Below, one piece after another: positions 27,207 to 40,045 of a DNA stretch of 64,000 nucleotides. The position numbers and the translations under genes are program-made. The stretch spans positions 124,001 to 188,000 of the forward strand of contig JAHLKH010000003.1 in the NCBI GenBank assembly GCA_025526915.1, read 5' to 3'. Each line of letters starts with the position of its first letter. The stretch's first letter is position 1. Origin of the DNA: Entophlyctis helioformis (lineage: Eukaryota > Chytridiomycota > Chytridiomycetes > Chytridiales > Chytriomycetaceae). The notes beneath the pieces are model-generated. The model did no database searches. It saw only the letters and a program-made list of their open reading frames with translations, and was not told where the DNA came from.

Positions 27207-30200
27207 TCATTTGAGGTACCCGCAGCGGTCGTCAAAGTCCCATGTGTTGTTCCAGTACCCGGCCGCAAACACGCCGCCGGCTCCCTTGGTGCCGCCTCCG
27301 CCAAACGGCGCGCCGTCGCCCGCCGTCCATCCCGTCGCCGGATCGCCGTACTCGTCGCCCACGACCATGTAGTCGGGCACCTGCAGGCCCGTGCGGAACG
27401 GGATCGTCCACACGGCGCGTCGGAGACCGTCGGCATCCACGCCCGCCACAAACAGGCCCAGCCGCGTGCGTGTCGGGCTCGGCGCCAGAAACAGGATCCC
27501 TGTGCCGGGCAGCTCGTAGGTCCTGTCGCTGATTGCCACTCCGCCCGATGGAAGGAACCGCACTGTTTGGGGGGTGGTCCGCGCATGTCGAGCACGACGT
27601 GTGAGTCGCGAACATTGGCCAGCCAACCAGCTAACCAGCCAACTATGCACAATACACGCACACACACAACGTACCCAGTCCTGACGCTCCCTGCGACTCG
27701 CGACGGCGCGTGTACAGGTTATCCGTCGGCCCGCCCAACACAATCATGTTGTACTGCGCAGACAGACCGTCGAGCACATCCACGTCGCGGATGATCTGCG
27801 TGCCGCCGCGCGAGGCTAGGTACCAAGACGACGCGATATGCTGTGCCAGCTGCCGGTACAGCGTCTGGTTGGCATGCGACGTGGACGGGATGACGATGCG
27901 TAACGGCTGGCTGAAGATGGACGGCGCGGGGCCGTACGTGCTTGGATGGCGCTCGCGGCTAATCCACAGCAGGTCCGAGTACAGCTATGAGGGGGAATCA
28001 ATCGTCGCGTGTGCGTAGATGTGCGTGTGTGAGCGACCGTGTCTGTGACTGTCAGTGTCTGTACTGGAGGCATGGACGCGTCTCACCTCCCACTGCTTGC
28101 CGGTCTTGAGATACGACGGCCCCGAGTCCGACGGCGGCGTCGAAAAGTCCGTGCCGTCAATCGACCACGACTGGATGTCGTTCTGGCGGTCGTCGCGAAT
28201 GAACCCGAACCGCCGCACATTCGTGGTGTTGAGGACCCACTTGTCGCCGTACCGGTGCACGCGGATCGTTCCAAGCCGGAACGGCACCTGCAGCTGCAGG
28301 ATCCGGATGCCGCCCTTGGACCCCGTCGAGCCAGGGTTGAGCGTCTGGATCGTAAACGCCTCGGGCAGCTGCGGCAAGTCGAGGTTGGCGTTGAGCGTCG
28401 GGTCAAGATGCTTGTCCAGAAACTCTTGCACAATCGGGTCAGTGAGCACACCGTCGAACCAGTGGCCCTTGCCCGGCACTTCCGACACTTGCGCCAGCAT
28501 CGGGTTGCGGCTCCACTCGTTTACGATGCGCACCAGCCGTCGCGTGTGCAGCGGCGGCACGTTGTCGTCGTCGCCGCCCGTGCGCGCTAGCAGTGGGATC
28601 CCGACCGCGTTGGGCACGTACAGATCAAGGTCGTTTTCTGCAATCGATGACTCGAGGATGGCGCGGAGCATCGGATCCGCATAGGCATCGCCAATGTGCA
28701 TATAGTATGGAATGTAGTGCTGGATCTTGACATAGCCCGAAACAGGAATGGCTGCAGACCATTGCTCATGAGTCCATGGCGTCCGTACCACACGCATGCA
28801 TCCACGAGCAGATCTTACCTGCAATGGCAGTGTCTGGATAGTGGGTCATCATCCACCACGCGCCTTGTCCGCCGTTGCTGTGTCCGACGTAGATGCGACG
28901 GCTGGCAGTGGCGCGGATCGATGCGACCACGTCTTCCGGCACTCCCGGAGACAGCTGCTGCAACGTGTCAAGCGATGCCTCGACATTGGCTGCAGACGAG
29001 CCGTGCCAGTCAAATCCCCATGGTGTGCGTCCTGTCGGGTACACAACCCAGCCATGGTCCTGCTGCTTGATCGAGTCGACCCAGAATGGCGAGTCCGTCT
29101 CGACGCCGGCGCCATGGAGTGCCACGACAATCGGACACCCCATCTTGGCGCTGCGCACACACGGTTTCTTGGGCGGTCGCACCATGGCATACTGGATCGA
29201 CTGGTCGTATCCCACAAACGTCATGCGATACACGTCGCCCCATGTGCGGCGTTTGAGGCGGAAGCTGCCAACTAGAATAGAAATGAGCCGGCCCGTGTCA
29301 ATCTGCTGCACCAGAACGGACAGCGTGACAGTGTCCGAGACGTTGTCGGCTGTCGGCCCTTCAAACTGGAACGGAATAGGCGCGACTTGGCCCGGTGCCA
29401 GTTTGATGGTGTACGACGTCGGGATCGAGATCTGGTACTCGTGATGGTCCGAAGGCTGGTCAAGATGGTGTGGGTGAGTTTGACGCTGCCAGCATTCAAC
29501 GGCAACCAGGCACGCTGGTGAGCAAGTCAACTTACATCCGTGTCTGTTCCAGGAACAGCCCGCACTCCAAGAACGCGAATCCACCCAGTTCCATCTGGCT
29601 TTCCGGGCTGCCCGCCTTGATTGCGTCCGCCGCCCCGCTTGCCATCCTCGCCTCCAACCGTCTTGTCCTCGCCAGACTCTTGTTCTTCTTCCTCGTCCTC
29701 GTCCTCTTCTTCTTCGTCAACCTCGTCATCGGCGACACCTCGTTTGCGATGAACGCGACGGCCAGCTGCCGGTGCATCGTCGCCAGGCGGAACACGCGAC
29801 TGGTGCGACATGTCCGCATTCATGATCGTGACCGTGCCGTATGGCGTAATCAGATGGTCGCCCATCAGCTCTGGAAGAAGCGTGTCGCGGGGGAACGAGA
29901 CCAGCCCCAGCTGCGGGCCGTCCACATCCACGGCACGAAACACGCCCGTGAAGGATGTCTTTGGCGGCACCGACCCGCCAAACAGACGGACGTCCATGAA
30001 CGAGCAGACGTAGATGGAGTGCTCGCCGGCCTCGAGATAGACGGCCGACTCGGATGCGTGGTCGTAGCTGTAGACGTTGCCAACAAAGGCGCGGTCGTCG
30101 ATCTTGAAGCTGACAACGCTGGAAAGGCTGACGAGGTACGATCCGGCCGTCGCGACCTTGAACGTGCCGCGAAAGTATGTTGCGTGGTGTAGCACGGTCC

Positions 30201-31140
30201 ATCCTGGTGTGCACATCAAAGGCGATGCATTCCAACACAAACAGCGTGAGCGGATAACTGCCAATGCAACGCATGCGATGGCTTGGGCTGAAGGACGCTC
30301 ACCAAAGGATTGACGGTTAAAGTCCCAGCGGACGTTTGGATAGTCGAGCGGGCCAACGGACCCATCCGCATTGGTCTGGACACGACGCCAGGTGACCCAT
30401 CCGCCATCGGCCAACTCAGATGGGTATCGATCGTCTTCGTTGTACACGAGCCGCTCGAAGCCGCCTGCATCCAGCCAGTCATTCGGTCAGAACAGGATGG
30501 CAGCGAGGCCGTGCTGGGGGCCAGCGCAGAGGAGGAGCAATGCTTGCCGTAGGCACTGAGCGGGTCGACGCCTGTTTCGCGGGAGCCGTGAGGGAACGGG
30601 CCCAGAGCCTGCACGACAAGGGTCAGCGACGAGGGTCGGAGATGGCCAGCCAGTCACGATGCGTCGATCGGCGGGCGAGCTTGCGACGAGAGCGCAGCGT
30701 ACCTCCCAGACATCGGGCAGCCTTGGCGTGGTTGGATCGGTGGTGGTGCCAGGGACAGGCGCCAGCAGCATGTGCGGTGCCGGCTGCTGCGGGTCGCTGC
30801 GGGCGTTGTCGAGCACAAGCAGCGGTGCGCTGGCTGGTGCATTGCGTCGGTTGTGCTGCCGGGCGGCGGCTGTTGGGGCACGGCAGGCGGGGCGGGTCAG
30901 ACGGGGGCACAGCGGCCTGCAAGGGAGGGATGCAAGGGAGGGATGCAAGGGAGGGATGCACAGCGGGCATCGCTGCACGGCACTGGAGAGCAAGAGGCGC
31001 AGGAGATGCAGGAGATGCACGAGATGGCAGAGGAGCGTGCGTCGTACCACGGCTTGCGCGCAGAGAAGCAGCGACGACGCCTGCAGCGCGCCGAGCAGCC
31101 AGGCCGCAGCCCGCGCTGTGCCACCATCAGAGAGCCGCAT
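27207..31140 (-). CDS. Secreted alpha/beta hydrolase of the fungal S9-like esterase/peptidase type
   Basis: A multi-exon gene ending at 27207 with GYWNNTWDFDDRCGYLK. The N-terminal exon (ATG at 31140) gives a signal peptide (WLLGALQASSLLLCAQA). Next come LGPFPHGSRETGVDPLSAYGG (joined through a GC-AG intron), ELADGGWVTW, a beta-sandwich region, then the hydrolase core: CPIVVALHGAG, nucleophile GHSNGGQGAW (G-x-S-x-G), a plausible acid in ARTGGDDDNVPP and His in PGKGHWFDG. The C-terminal part (QPLRIVIPSTSHANQTLY, IVLGGPTDN) is typical of these large fungal proteins. It resembles S9 prolyl-oligopeptidase-like secreted proteins, substrate unknown. Odd: an acidic stretch DDEVDEEEEDEDEEEEQES at about 29660-29740. 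The exons between the signal peptide and LGPFP are uncertain. Confidence 0.75.
30921..30962. repeat. Tandem GGGAGGGATGCAA repeat in first intron of the hydrolase gene
   Basis: At least three near-perfect copies of a 13-bp unit, close to the probable 3' splice site of the first intron on the minus strand. Confidence 0.8.
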
Positions 31141-31192
31141 TGTTCGTGTTCAAGGAAAGTGCTCTGTTGCACAGGGATGTATTGATGATGGT

Positions 31193-31219
31193 AGACAGAC
31201 AGACAGACAGACAGACAGG
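31193..31219. repeat. (ACAG)n microsatellite between hydrolase and ABC transporter genes
   Basis: A pure ACAG run continues as degenerate GCAGACAGACAGG units to about 31285. It fills most of the 151-bp gap between the ABC transporter stop codon and the hydrolase ATG. Confidence 0.9.
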
Positions 31220-31291
31220 CTTGCAGGCATGCAGACAGACAGACAGGCATGCAGGCTGATAGACACACAGACAGTCAGGCATGCAGACAGA

Positions 31292-34200
31292 TCACACCCG
31301 CGAGGCGTGGTAGTGGCCAGACGCAATCTCGCGAATGACGGCCGCGTTGGCAGCGCCAGTCGCATCCACAAGCTCGCCAAACACAGAGCCTGCCCGGCCG
31401 AGCAGCACATGCGGCGCATCAAACTCGGCAATCTCGCCCTGGTCAAGCACAAGCACGCGGTCAAACGCCGCAATCGTGTTGAGACGGTGCGCAATGCTCA
31501 GCACCGTCGTGTCGGCAAACTGCGACCGGATCGACTCTTGGATGCGCTTGTCGGCCTCGGCATCCACCGACGCCGTCGCCTCGTCCATGATGAGCACCTT
31601 GGGCCGCGCGAGAATGGCCTTGGCAAGACACAGCAGCTGGCGCTGGCCCATCGACAGGTTGGAGCCGTTCTCCTCGATGGCCGCATCCAGCTTGTCCGTC
31701 TGCGCAGCCACGTAGTCCTTGAGACCCACGAGCGACAGCGACTCCCACAGCTGGTCGTCGCTGTATCCCGTCTGCAGCATGTCGAGGTTGGACCGCACGG
31801 TTCCCTTGAACAGCACAGGCTCCTGCGGGATGATCTGCAGGCGAGAGCGCAGCGTCTTGAGACCGAGCGTCGCAATGTCGCGGCCGTCGATGGTGATGGA
31901 TCCCTTGGATGCCTCCATGATGCGAAACAGGGCCGTCATGAGCGTGCTCTTGCCCGAGCCGGTGCGGCCGACGATGCCGACCTTTTCGCCGGGACGGATG
32001 GAGAGCGACAGGTTCTTGATGACGGCGTGGTCGGGACGCGAGTCGTAGCAGATCTGCAGGTCGCGGATGGCAAGTGCACCGGCAGTCGGCCACTCGTCCT
32101 TGGTCGCAGGGTCGTTGGGCAGCAGGCGAGGTGCCTCACGAGGCAGCTCGTTGGCATAGTAGTCCAGACGCTCGACCGAGTTGAATGCAGCCTCGAACTT
32201 GCCAATGAACATGAGCACCATGTTGAGCATAGGCCCAATGTCAATAGTAACCGTGAGTGCAAGGCCGACTGAGGCAACGCCGCCGCTAATGAGTCCGTTT
32301 GCTGCCAGAATCAAAAGCACGAGGGTGATGGTCGACGTCAGAACCTCAAGACGGAGCCCGAGCCAAAACTGCGTGCTTTCGAGCAGCAGGTTCGACTTGT
32401 TGGACATGTCCATCTTGACCTGCTGGCTGACAATGAACTTGGACTGTGCACCATACGCGTTGATGGTGGGGATGCCGTTGAGCGTCTCGGACAGGTGCGA
32501 GGCAAGAGGCGATGCGAGGATGGACGACAGGCGCTTGATCTCGCGGTAAGAAGCGAGGAAGAAGCGCATAAAGACGATGGATGCCAAGAAAATGATCACG
32601 AGAAGGACTGCAGACAGTGGTGTAATGGACCAAGGTGTCAGCGTCAGCCAGCCAGCAGATCAGACGATATCAAGAAGCAGAGCAGTGACGACCAACTTAC
32701 TCAGCAGGTACGGCGACGTGTAGATCATGATGATCACTGACGACGAGAGTCTGCAGAGACCAAAGAAAAAGTTGACAAACATCTGTGACATCACCAGGTC
32801 AAGGAGGCGGACGTCGGCCGTCATGCGGTTGAGGATGCGACCAATCGGCTGACCATCAAAGAACGACATGGGAGCGCGGATGAGACCAGCGAGCGAGACG
32901 TTGTGGATGGTTCTTGAAGCACTGACGCAGCAGGCAAAGGTGATGACAATCTGAGCCACTGTAGAATGCGTTCGTGGCTGTGTCAGGCAGCGCATTGGTG
33001 ACAGACAGTTGTGACGCGACGAAACGCGACTTACATCCAATGATAACGTCGCCAAGACTTGCGCCAATGAACAGGCTCAGATAGCTGCTGTCGGGCCAGC
33101 TGAGACGGTTGCCAGTCCAAAGCACCAGCGAGATCTGCGAGAGCGCATTGGCAGCCATGGTCAAGGCCAGAATCAAGACGAGAAGTCCAAAGTACAAGGG
33201 GCCGGCAGCAAGGAAGTATCCGCGGACATAGGCGAACTTGAGCGCACCAACGCGGCGGTCCTCTGCGATCGCCTGCTGCTCCTCAAACTCCTTGACAGCC
33301 TTGACCACAACCTCGTCCTCGTCCTTGTCCTCTTCGTCGTCCTTGTTGTCTTCGTCGTCAAAGTGGTAGTCCTTCATGATGCCAGAGAGAGCGCTCTCGG
33401 GAACAGCCATGAGATCCTTGAACGTGCCCGTCTCGGCAACACGGCCATTGTCAAGCACGACGACAAAGTCGACCTTGGGAAGCAGGTGCAGCTGGTGCGT
33501 GACAAGCACGACCGTCTTGCTCTTGAGCGTGCCGCAGATGGCCTCGTCAAACACCTTCTTGCCAACGTGTGCATCAAGTGCAGCAATGGGATCGTCCAGC
33601 AGGTAGATATCGGCGTTGCGAGCAATGGCACGAGCGAGTGCAACACGAGCCTTCTGGCCGCCAGACAGGTTGATGCCCTTCTCGCCAATCTGCGTGCCGA
33701 GACCGTTAGGGAGGATCTCGAGGTCGTGCTCGAGACACGAGGCAGACACGGCCTTGGCGATGTTGGGACGCACGGACTCGTCGCTGAACACAATGTTCTC
33801 CTCGATGGTGCCGGTCAGGATCCACGGCTCCTGAGCGCAGTAGGCGATGGATCCGAAGACGGACGACGAGCCGGCCGTCTTGCGCATGCCGCCAATGAGA
33901 GCAGACAGGAACGACGACTTGCCAGATCCAACAGAACCGACGACAGCAACGAGCGAGCCGCGTGGGATGGACAGGTTGATGTCCTCGAGCTTGAACGGCT
34001 CCTGCTTGGTCTCTTCCACAGCAGCGGTCTCGGCAGACGCGTCCTTGGCATCCTCTTTGGGCTTCTTGGCGTCCTTCTTGCTCTTCTTGGCGGCCTTCTT
34101 GGCGGACTTGGATGGAGTAGCATTCTTCTGGACGACTTCCCAGGTGAATGCACCACCGTCGATCTTGATGGCAGATCCGTCCTTGGACTCGCCGTGTGCA

Positions 34201-35774
34201 AGGAGCTCGGTCGTCTCATGTGCCTGTGCCTCTGCAGCAAGCAGGAACTCGCTGATACGCTTGTACGAAACGCGTCCTTCGACGATGGTGCTGGTCAAGG
34301 ATGATACAGGAATGCCAGGCGATGATGAGCACACAGTCACGACAATAGCAAGCGGAAGGAATGAGAGCCAGTTACCTAAGTGACATATTAATGTTGACGG
34401 TCGGCTGGATGAGTGATGACATGAGAGCAAGCACGATAAAGCAGTTGGAGACATCGAGTTTGCCACCGAGGGCAACAAACGAGCCAAAAGCGACCAGTGG
34501 GAGCATGTTGGCCTGGAATGAAGTTCCACCTTGGAGCGCACCAAATGCCAGGTTAGAACAAGGATTGGTGTTTGTCCAAAGACAGCCGGGAGGGCACTTA
34601 CCAAACATTGCAAACAGGCCAATCGAGATACGGCCGACTGTGGCGATCTGGCTGTGGCGGATATCGAGAATGACACGCTGGAAGTACTCCTCTGCCGCCT
34701 GATACTTGATGATCTTCATGCCATAGAGGAACTCGCGGATTGTCTTGGTGCGCTGGTCCTGCTGCATCGCGTACTGCTTGAAGTTGGCCGAGATGAAGGG
34801 CATGACCAAGTTCTGGAGGCCGGTGGTGAGCACGTAGAACCCGATGGTGATGCCTGCCGGACCGAGACCGAGGTTGAGGAACAGCAGGGTGACGGCAACA
34901 ACGACCTGCACGAGCGAGGTGGTGCTAATAATGATGGCGCCGACGACGCCGACAAGCCTCGCGGAGTCGGACGCAATCAGCGTGTTGAGCTTGCCAGCCG
35001 AGTATTCGCCGCGAAGCTTGGGCGACAGCCGGAGTGCCTTGCTGTACAGAGCGTGCACCAAGACGCTCCTGACGCGCATGTTCAGAGTCAACTCCACCGA
35101 CGAGCAGCTCCACGCAGCAATGGAGTTGGCGACCTGGAAGACAAAGAAGAGCAGCGAGATGCCGTAGATGTTGTTGATGATGGGCGTGGGTTTGGATGCG
35201 ACGGGCGACAGGACTTGGAGGACCTGCGGGATCAGCACAGGCAAGGCGACTGCAGCCAACACATTGACGATCTTGAGGAGGGTCTGGAGAAGGCTGATGT
35301 GGCGAATGAGCGACAAGATGGACGGGCAAGGTCAGGGGCGAGCGAGCGACTGAACAGCGTGGCTGTGACGCCGGTACATGAAGAGCAAAAAACGTACACA
35401 AGGCCATAGAACCGGGAAAGGAGCGCCACGGCGAGCGATGGCGGCTTGGTCTCGTGTGGGTTGGCCAAGTGAGCGTGGAAGCGAGACCAGAAGCCGTCCA
35501 GCGCATCGGCAGTGGCCGCCGTCTTGTCTTGATCGCCGAGCTCGGGCAGATCCTGCGGCAGCAGACAGGCAGCATTGCAGCAGATAGCACAGCACAGCGT
35601 GTTAGATTCGGATGACGTTGCTCAGCGCAGGGCCTGACTGACCTCGACTTGGAGCGGACGCTGGAGTCCAACAGAAAGCATGGGGTTCAGCCATGAGAGA
35701 GTGACGTACGACCAGGCATTGCGCTTGATCTGGCCAGGCCCTCCAACAGGTGCGGTGCTCGTTTGTTCGGTCAT
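31292..35774 (-). CDS. ABCC-type (MRP) ABC transporter, short form without TMD0
   Basis: ATG at 35774 (MTEQTSTAPVGG), about seven exons, stop at 31292-31294. Order: short N-terminus with SYVTLSWLNPML, TMD1 (35320-34270), NBD1, TMD2 (33100-32300), NBD2. NBD1 has Walker A GSVGSGKSS, signature LSGGQKAR and Walker B IYLLDDPIAALD, where Asp replaces the catalytic Glu as is usual in ABCC NBD1. NBD2 is complete: Walker A GRTGSGKST, LSMGQRQL, VLIMDEATASVD, and His in LSIAHRLNT. The absence of a TMD0 places it with MRP4-like short forms. Odd: a Lys/Ala-rich insertion (KSAKKAAKKSKKDAKK) before NBD1 and an acidic linker (DDEDNKDDEEDKDEDE) after it. Likely exports organic anions or conjugates; substrate unknown. 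Confidence 0.93.
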
Positions 35775-36016
35775 GGCAGAGGACTTGGATAGCGGGATGC
35801 TGCAGCCGGTCGAGAAGGGGACTGCCGCCTTTTATGCGTGGTCACAGATACTCCTCGCCAATCACGCTGCTGTACGTGTCAAAGGCTCAGTCAAGCGGCG
35901 AATGCAGATCTGTCCGCCATCGGCAACGTGGCATTACGTGGTTGTGCAAGCCTGGCTTGCACACCAGTCATCGAGAGACGGCGATTGATACGATGCACAG
36001 CGTCTATTCATTCGCC

Positions 36017-37365
36017 TTAGTCAGACTTTGCAGTCTTGCTGCGCTTGTCTTTGGAGGCAGCAGCACCAGCTCGGTACGTGCGACGGTAAAAGTCGATGAA
36101 CAGAGCGAGGAACGAGCCGTTGATGGCCATCGAGAAGACAAAGGCGTTCCAGCCAGAGCAGCCCTTCTTGGAGTGGTAGTAGATGTACGGCATGCTCAGC
36201 ACGAACGAGAGCGTAAACTGCACAATCTGGCCCGTGGTGATGTATTTCTGTGGCGGATTGAATGGCAGTTAGTCGTGGGGATGCTGGCACGGTACGCACG
36301 CAGAGCCCGTGCGGATGACACCCACCTTGTACCAGACGTTGCGGCCAAGGCTGCTGGCGTAGTAGTAGTAGTACATGAACACGTGGATGAGGGTGTTTGC
36401 GATCATGCCCTGAGTGGCAAAGGCGACGTCGTACTGCAGCCAAGACCAGACCATGAGCATGACGATGGCATGATGGTACCAGTGGAGGAAGATGACGGGT
36501 TTCTGTGGCAGGATGGAGTGCGGATGCATGACGGTCAGATCGGCCGGCTCGTGCCAGTGGCAGGCGGACAGCGACAGACAATCGGCGGACCTTTTTGAGG
36601 ACGAGAATGACCGTGTCGAAGAGCTCGACAAACTTGCTGAGGTAGTACATGTACATGGTGTACTGCAGCAGGCCGCGCATGCTCTCAGAGTCGCTGGTGC
36701 AGAAGATCTCGTCGATGCCGCGAGTCTGGCCGAAGCATCGAATGTGAGCGTGTGCCGGCGGTGTGCATAGACGCTAGCATGAACGCATTGACAAAAGGCT
36801 GCCATCGGCTGCTTACAGTTGCACGGTGGTAGGTGCCAACGACGCCAGCAACGCACATGGCGAGCGAGATGAGGCACAGGAACATGTTGTGGTAGGCAGT
36901 CACCGATGCCATCTTGAAGGCGGGTCTGTCCCTCATGTAGATCTACGGTGTGCACGCAGGTCAGCGGCCGTGCACCAGCAGCAGGAGCCGATGGCCATGA
37001 TGGGCAGGGCAGGGCAGGACAGACCTTGAGACCGATGATGGTGCTAAAGTAGATGGCCCAGGTGGTGAGGATGACCTGCAGCAGCGGAGCAGGTGGAGCA
37101 TTGGTCAGACCAGCAGCAGCACGCAGCCGCGGAGACAAGTGCGGAAGAATGCATCGGCGGGCTGGCAGACACGGCAGCAACGACGACGACAGCAACGACG
37201 ACGAACCTGCAGGTCGGCGAGCGGCGTGCGGCCCACGGACCACTTGAAGTCAGAGTAGTCCAGCAGCTGGCGCCAGTCCCACAGCGAGGTGTTGAGGCTG
37301 AGCGAGAACGCCGAGGCGCCCGCAGGCTTGGCCATCTCGGCAGCGAGCTCGTTGAACAGCGACAT
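36017..37365 (-). CDS. ELO-family very-long-chain fatty acid elongase (3-ketoacyl-CoA synthase)
   Basis: About seven short exons, from MSLFNELAAEMAKPAG (37365) to the stop at 36017. Family signatures: FSTIIGLK and MRDRPAFKM in the first loop, YLSKFVELFDTVILVLKK, the catalytic histidine box FLHWYHHAIVM (HxxHH), then MIANTLIHVFMYYYYYAS and KYITTGQIVQF. The enzyme sits in the ER membrane and condenses malonyl-CoA with acyl-CoA. The order of motifs and length (about 290-300 aa) fit the family; chain-length preference cannot be read. The C-terminus is basic (SKDKRSKTAKSD) and may act in ER retention. It is divergent from the DDX21-type gene. Confidence 0.92.
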
Positions 37366-37587
37366 GGTGCAGCTCGTTGAGCGTTAGGGGAGGCGGCGAA
37401 ACCGGCGCGATCGCCTTGGCCAAAAATGTGAGTCTGGTCACGTGACGATTGGCTTTCTGCGAGCCAGAAATTGTGCACTTTTTTTTTTTTGTTGGATCGC
37501 CACAGCGCATTCAACAATCGTCTCCACGCACGCACGCACGCACGCTCAAGCCAAGGCGCAACGACAACGACGACGACGACGCATACG
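37366..37587. promoter_or_regulatory. Divergent promoter of ELO and DDX21-type genes with a GTCACGTGAC palindrome
   Basis: 222 bp between the start codons. A perfect 10-bp palindrome (37437-37446) contains CACGTG, the core bound by bHLH factors such as Cbf1/Pho4/USF, followed at once by ATTGG (an inverted CCAAT box). Also a T10 run at 37480-37489 and a (CACG)n run near 37528. Confidence 0.6.
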
Positions 37588-40045
37588 ATGCCTGGTGAAC
37601 TCAAGAAGAAGAGCAAGAAGGACGCCGCCCTGGACGCCGACATGGCCGATGCGGCAGTGAGCAGCGGCGCCGAGGACACACCCAAGAAGGCGTCCAAGAA
37701 GGACAAGAAGAGCAGCAAGAAGGACAAGGACGAGGAGTCGCCCAAGAAGGAGAAAAAGAGCAGCAAGAAGGACAAGTCGTCGTCCAGCGACAAGAAGGAC
37801 AGCAAGCGCAAGCGATCGGACGGCAGCGAGGACGGCGAGTCTGCCGGTGCTGTCATTGACGGCGCCGACGGTGTCGCCAAGCAGCGCCGCGTTGAGGCTG
37901 CCGGCGAAGCCAAGGAGCCCGAGGCGCTGGTGGTGGCCGACCGAGTCGTGGTCGAGGACCAGCATGTCGACGACTACAGAGCGTCCAACAAGAAGGAGGA
38001 GAACGAGATTCCCGAGCACCTCCGCATCACATCGCACGACCTGCTGCCGTCGACCGTCTCTGCGCTCGCAACACGCGGCATTGTGCAGCTGTTCCCTATC
38101 CAGGCCGCTGCGCTCGCACCCATCATGGCCGGCAAGGATCTGCTGGGCCGTGCCCGCACCGGTACCGGCAAGACGCTGGCCTTTTCGCTTCCCATGGTCG
38201 AGACGCTCAAGCGCGACCGTGCCGTGAACCGCCACTCGTACTCTGAGCGCGGCCGTGCTCCGCGCGTGCTCATCATGGCGCCAACCCGCGAGTTGGCCAT
38301 GCAGGTGCACCGCGAGTTTGACAGCATTTCCTCGGGAGAGCTCAAGGCAGCCTGCTTCTACGGCGGCAGCCCGTACGACTCGCAGAACGCTGCTCTCCGC
38401 GACGGTGTTGATGTCATTGTCGGCACGCCCGGCCGCCTGATTGACCACGTCGAGCGTGGCGGCCTCAAGCTGCACAACCTCCGCTTCATCTGCATGGACG
38501 AGGCCGATCAAATGGTGCGTTGCATGTGACTGTGTTTGCTGATCGCCACGCTGTGCGTGTGTTGTCCTGGCACCAAGCCAACGCTCCCTTTCTCCCTGCT
38601 GATTGCTGATCGCTCATCTGCTCTCTTGCCTCTTGCAGCTCGACATTGGCTTTGCCGAGTCCATGGACAAGATCCTTGCTCAGGTGCTTGAGCAAAAGTC
38701 CAAGCTTGGCGCTTCTGCTCCCAACCACCAGACGCTTCTGTTCAGTGCCACGCTTCCGGCCTGGATCAAGGATGCCGTCTCCAAGTACATGCGCACCGAC
38801 AAGGTCACGCTCGATCTCATTGGCAGCGACAAGCACAAGACGTCTGCGACGGTCAAGCACTTTGCCCTCGCGTCGCGCTGGCAGAACCGCGCCGACATTC
38901 TCGGCGACATTGTTGCTGTCTACGGCCGTGGCGGCGCTGGCCGTACGATTATTTTCGTCGAGACCAAGGGCGAGGCCAACGATCTCGCCATGAACGACAA
39001 GCTTGTTGCCATGGGCACGCAGGTTCTCCACGGCGACATCCCGCAGAAGCAGCGTGAAATCACCATGCAGGGCTTCCGCGACGGCAAGTTCACGTCGCTC
39101 ATCACGACCAACGTCTGCGCCCGCGGTGTCGACATTCCCGAGGTCGATCTCGTCATCAACTGCGAGCCGCCCTCGGACGTCGAGTCGTACATTCACCGCT
39201 CTGGTCGTACCGGCCGTGCTGGCCGCTCTGGCTTCTGTGTGACGTTCTACAAGGCCAACCAAGAATACCTCTTGCACAACATTGCCCGTCGCGCCGGTGT
39301 CGAGTTCAACAAGATTGGCGCGCCGCAGCCCAAGGACATTATCACGGCGCGCGCTCACGAGACACTCGAGACCGTCAAGACCGACCTTGACGAGCGCGTG
39401 CTCGACTACTTTACTGCCTGTGCTGGCGAGCTCCTTGCCCACTACGGCGGCGATGCTCTCAAGGCGCTCTCTGCGACGCTGGCTGTGCTCTGCAACACCA
39501 CAAAGCCGCTGCCTTCCCGCTCGCTCCTGTCTGCCAACGAGGGCTTTGTCACGCTCTACTTCCGTCTCGACAGACCCATCAACAACATTGGCTACGTGCG
39601 CTCGATCCTCCAGCGCGGCTTCCCTGGCATCACATACGAGGACACGATCGGCTGGCGCATGACCTCTGACGCCATGGGTGTGGTGGTGGATGTCAAGGCC
39701 GACAAGGTCGAGACCAAGGATGTCGACGGAGAAACGCAGTTGACCCTTGCCAGCGTGCCCTGGACTGACGGCCGCGGCATCTCGCTGACGGTGTGCACAG
39801 AGCTGCCAGAGCTCCAGGAGCTGCCCAGCTACGGCAACGACCAGCAGTCGCGTGGCGGCAGATTCGGCGGATCTGGCGGCCGTGGCGGTGGTTACGGCGG
39901 GTCCAGCGGTGGTCGCGGTGGTTACGGCGGCTCCAGTGGCGGTCGTGGTGGTGGCTACGGCGGTGGCAGCCGCGGCGGTCGTGGAGGCAGCTTCGGCGGC
40001 CGTGGTGGCGGCGGTGGCGGTGGTCGCAGCGGATTCCGTCGTTGA
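37588..40045 (+). CDS. DDX21: DEAD-box RNA helicase of the DDX21/DDX50 (Gu) type with GUCT domain
   Basis: Exons 37588-38514 and 38639-40045 give 777 residues, close to human DDX21. The Lys-rich N-terminus (KKSKKDKKSSKKDK) looks nucleolar. Helicase motifs: LFPIQAAALAPI (Q-motif region), ARTGTGKT (I), PTRELAM (Ia), TPGRLIDH (Ib), MDEADQM (II), LFSATLP (III), TNVCARGVDIP (V), HRSGRTGRAG (VI). A GUCT domain follows (FRLDRPINNIGYVRSIL...TSDAMGVVVDV), which separates this group from other DEAD-box proteins. The C-terminus is an RGG/GGY repeat tail. Expected role: rRNA transcription and processing in the nucleolus. Confidence 0.96.

Noticed and set aside
31150..31290. CRISPR-like repeat array
   Set aside because: It is an ACAG microsatellite without unique spacers; no CRISPR array exists in this eukaryotic window.
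30659..32272. 537-codon plus-strand frame over the ABC transporter
   Set aside because: Shadow of the ABCC gene and of the hydrolase 5' end; no protein-like features.
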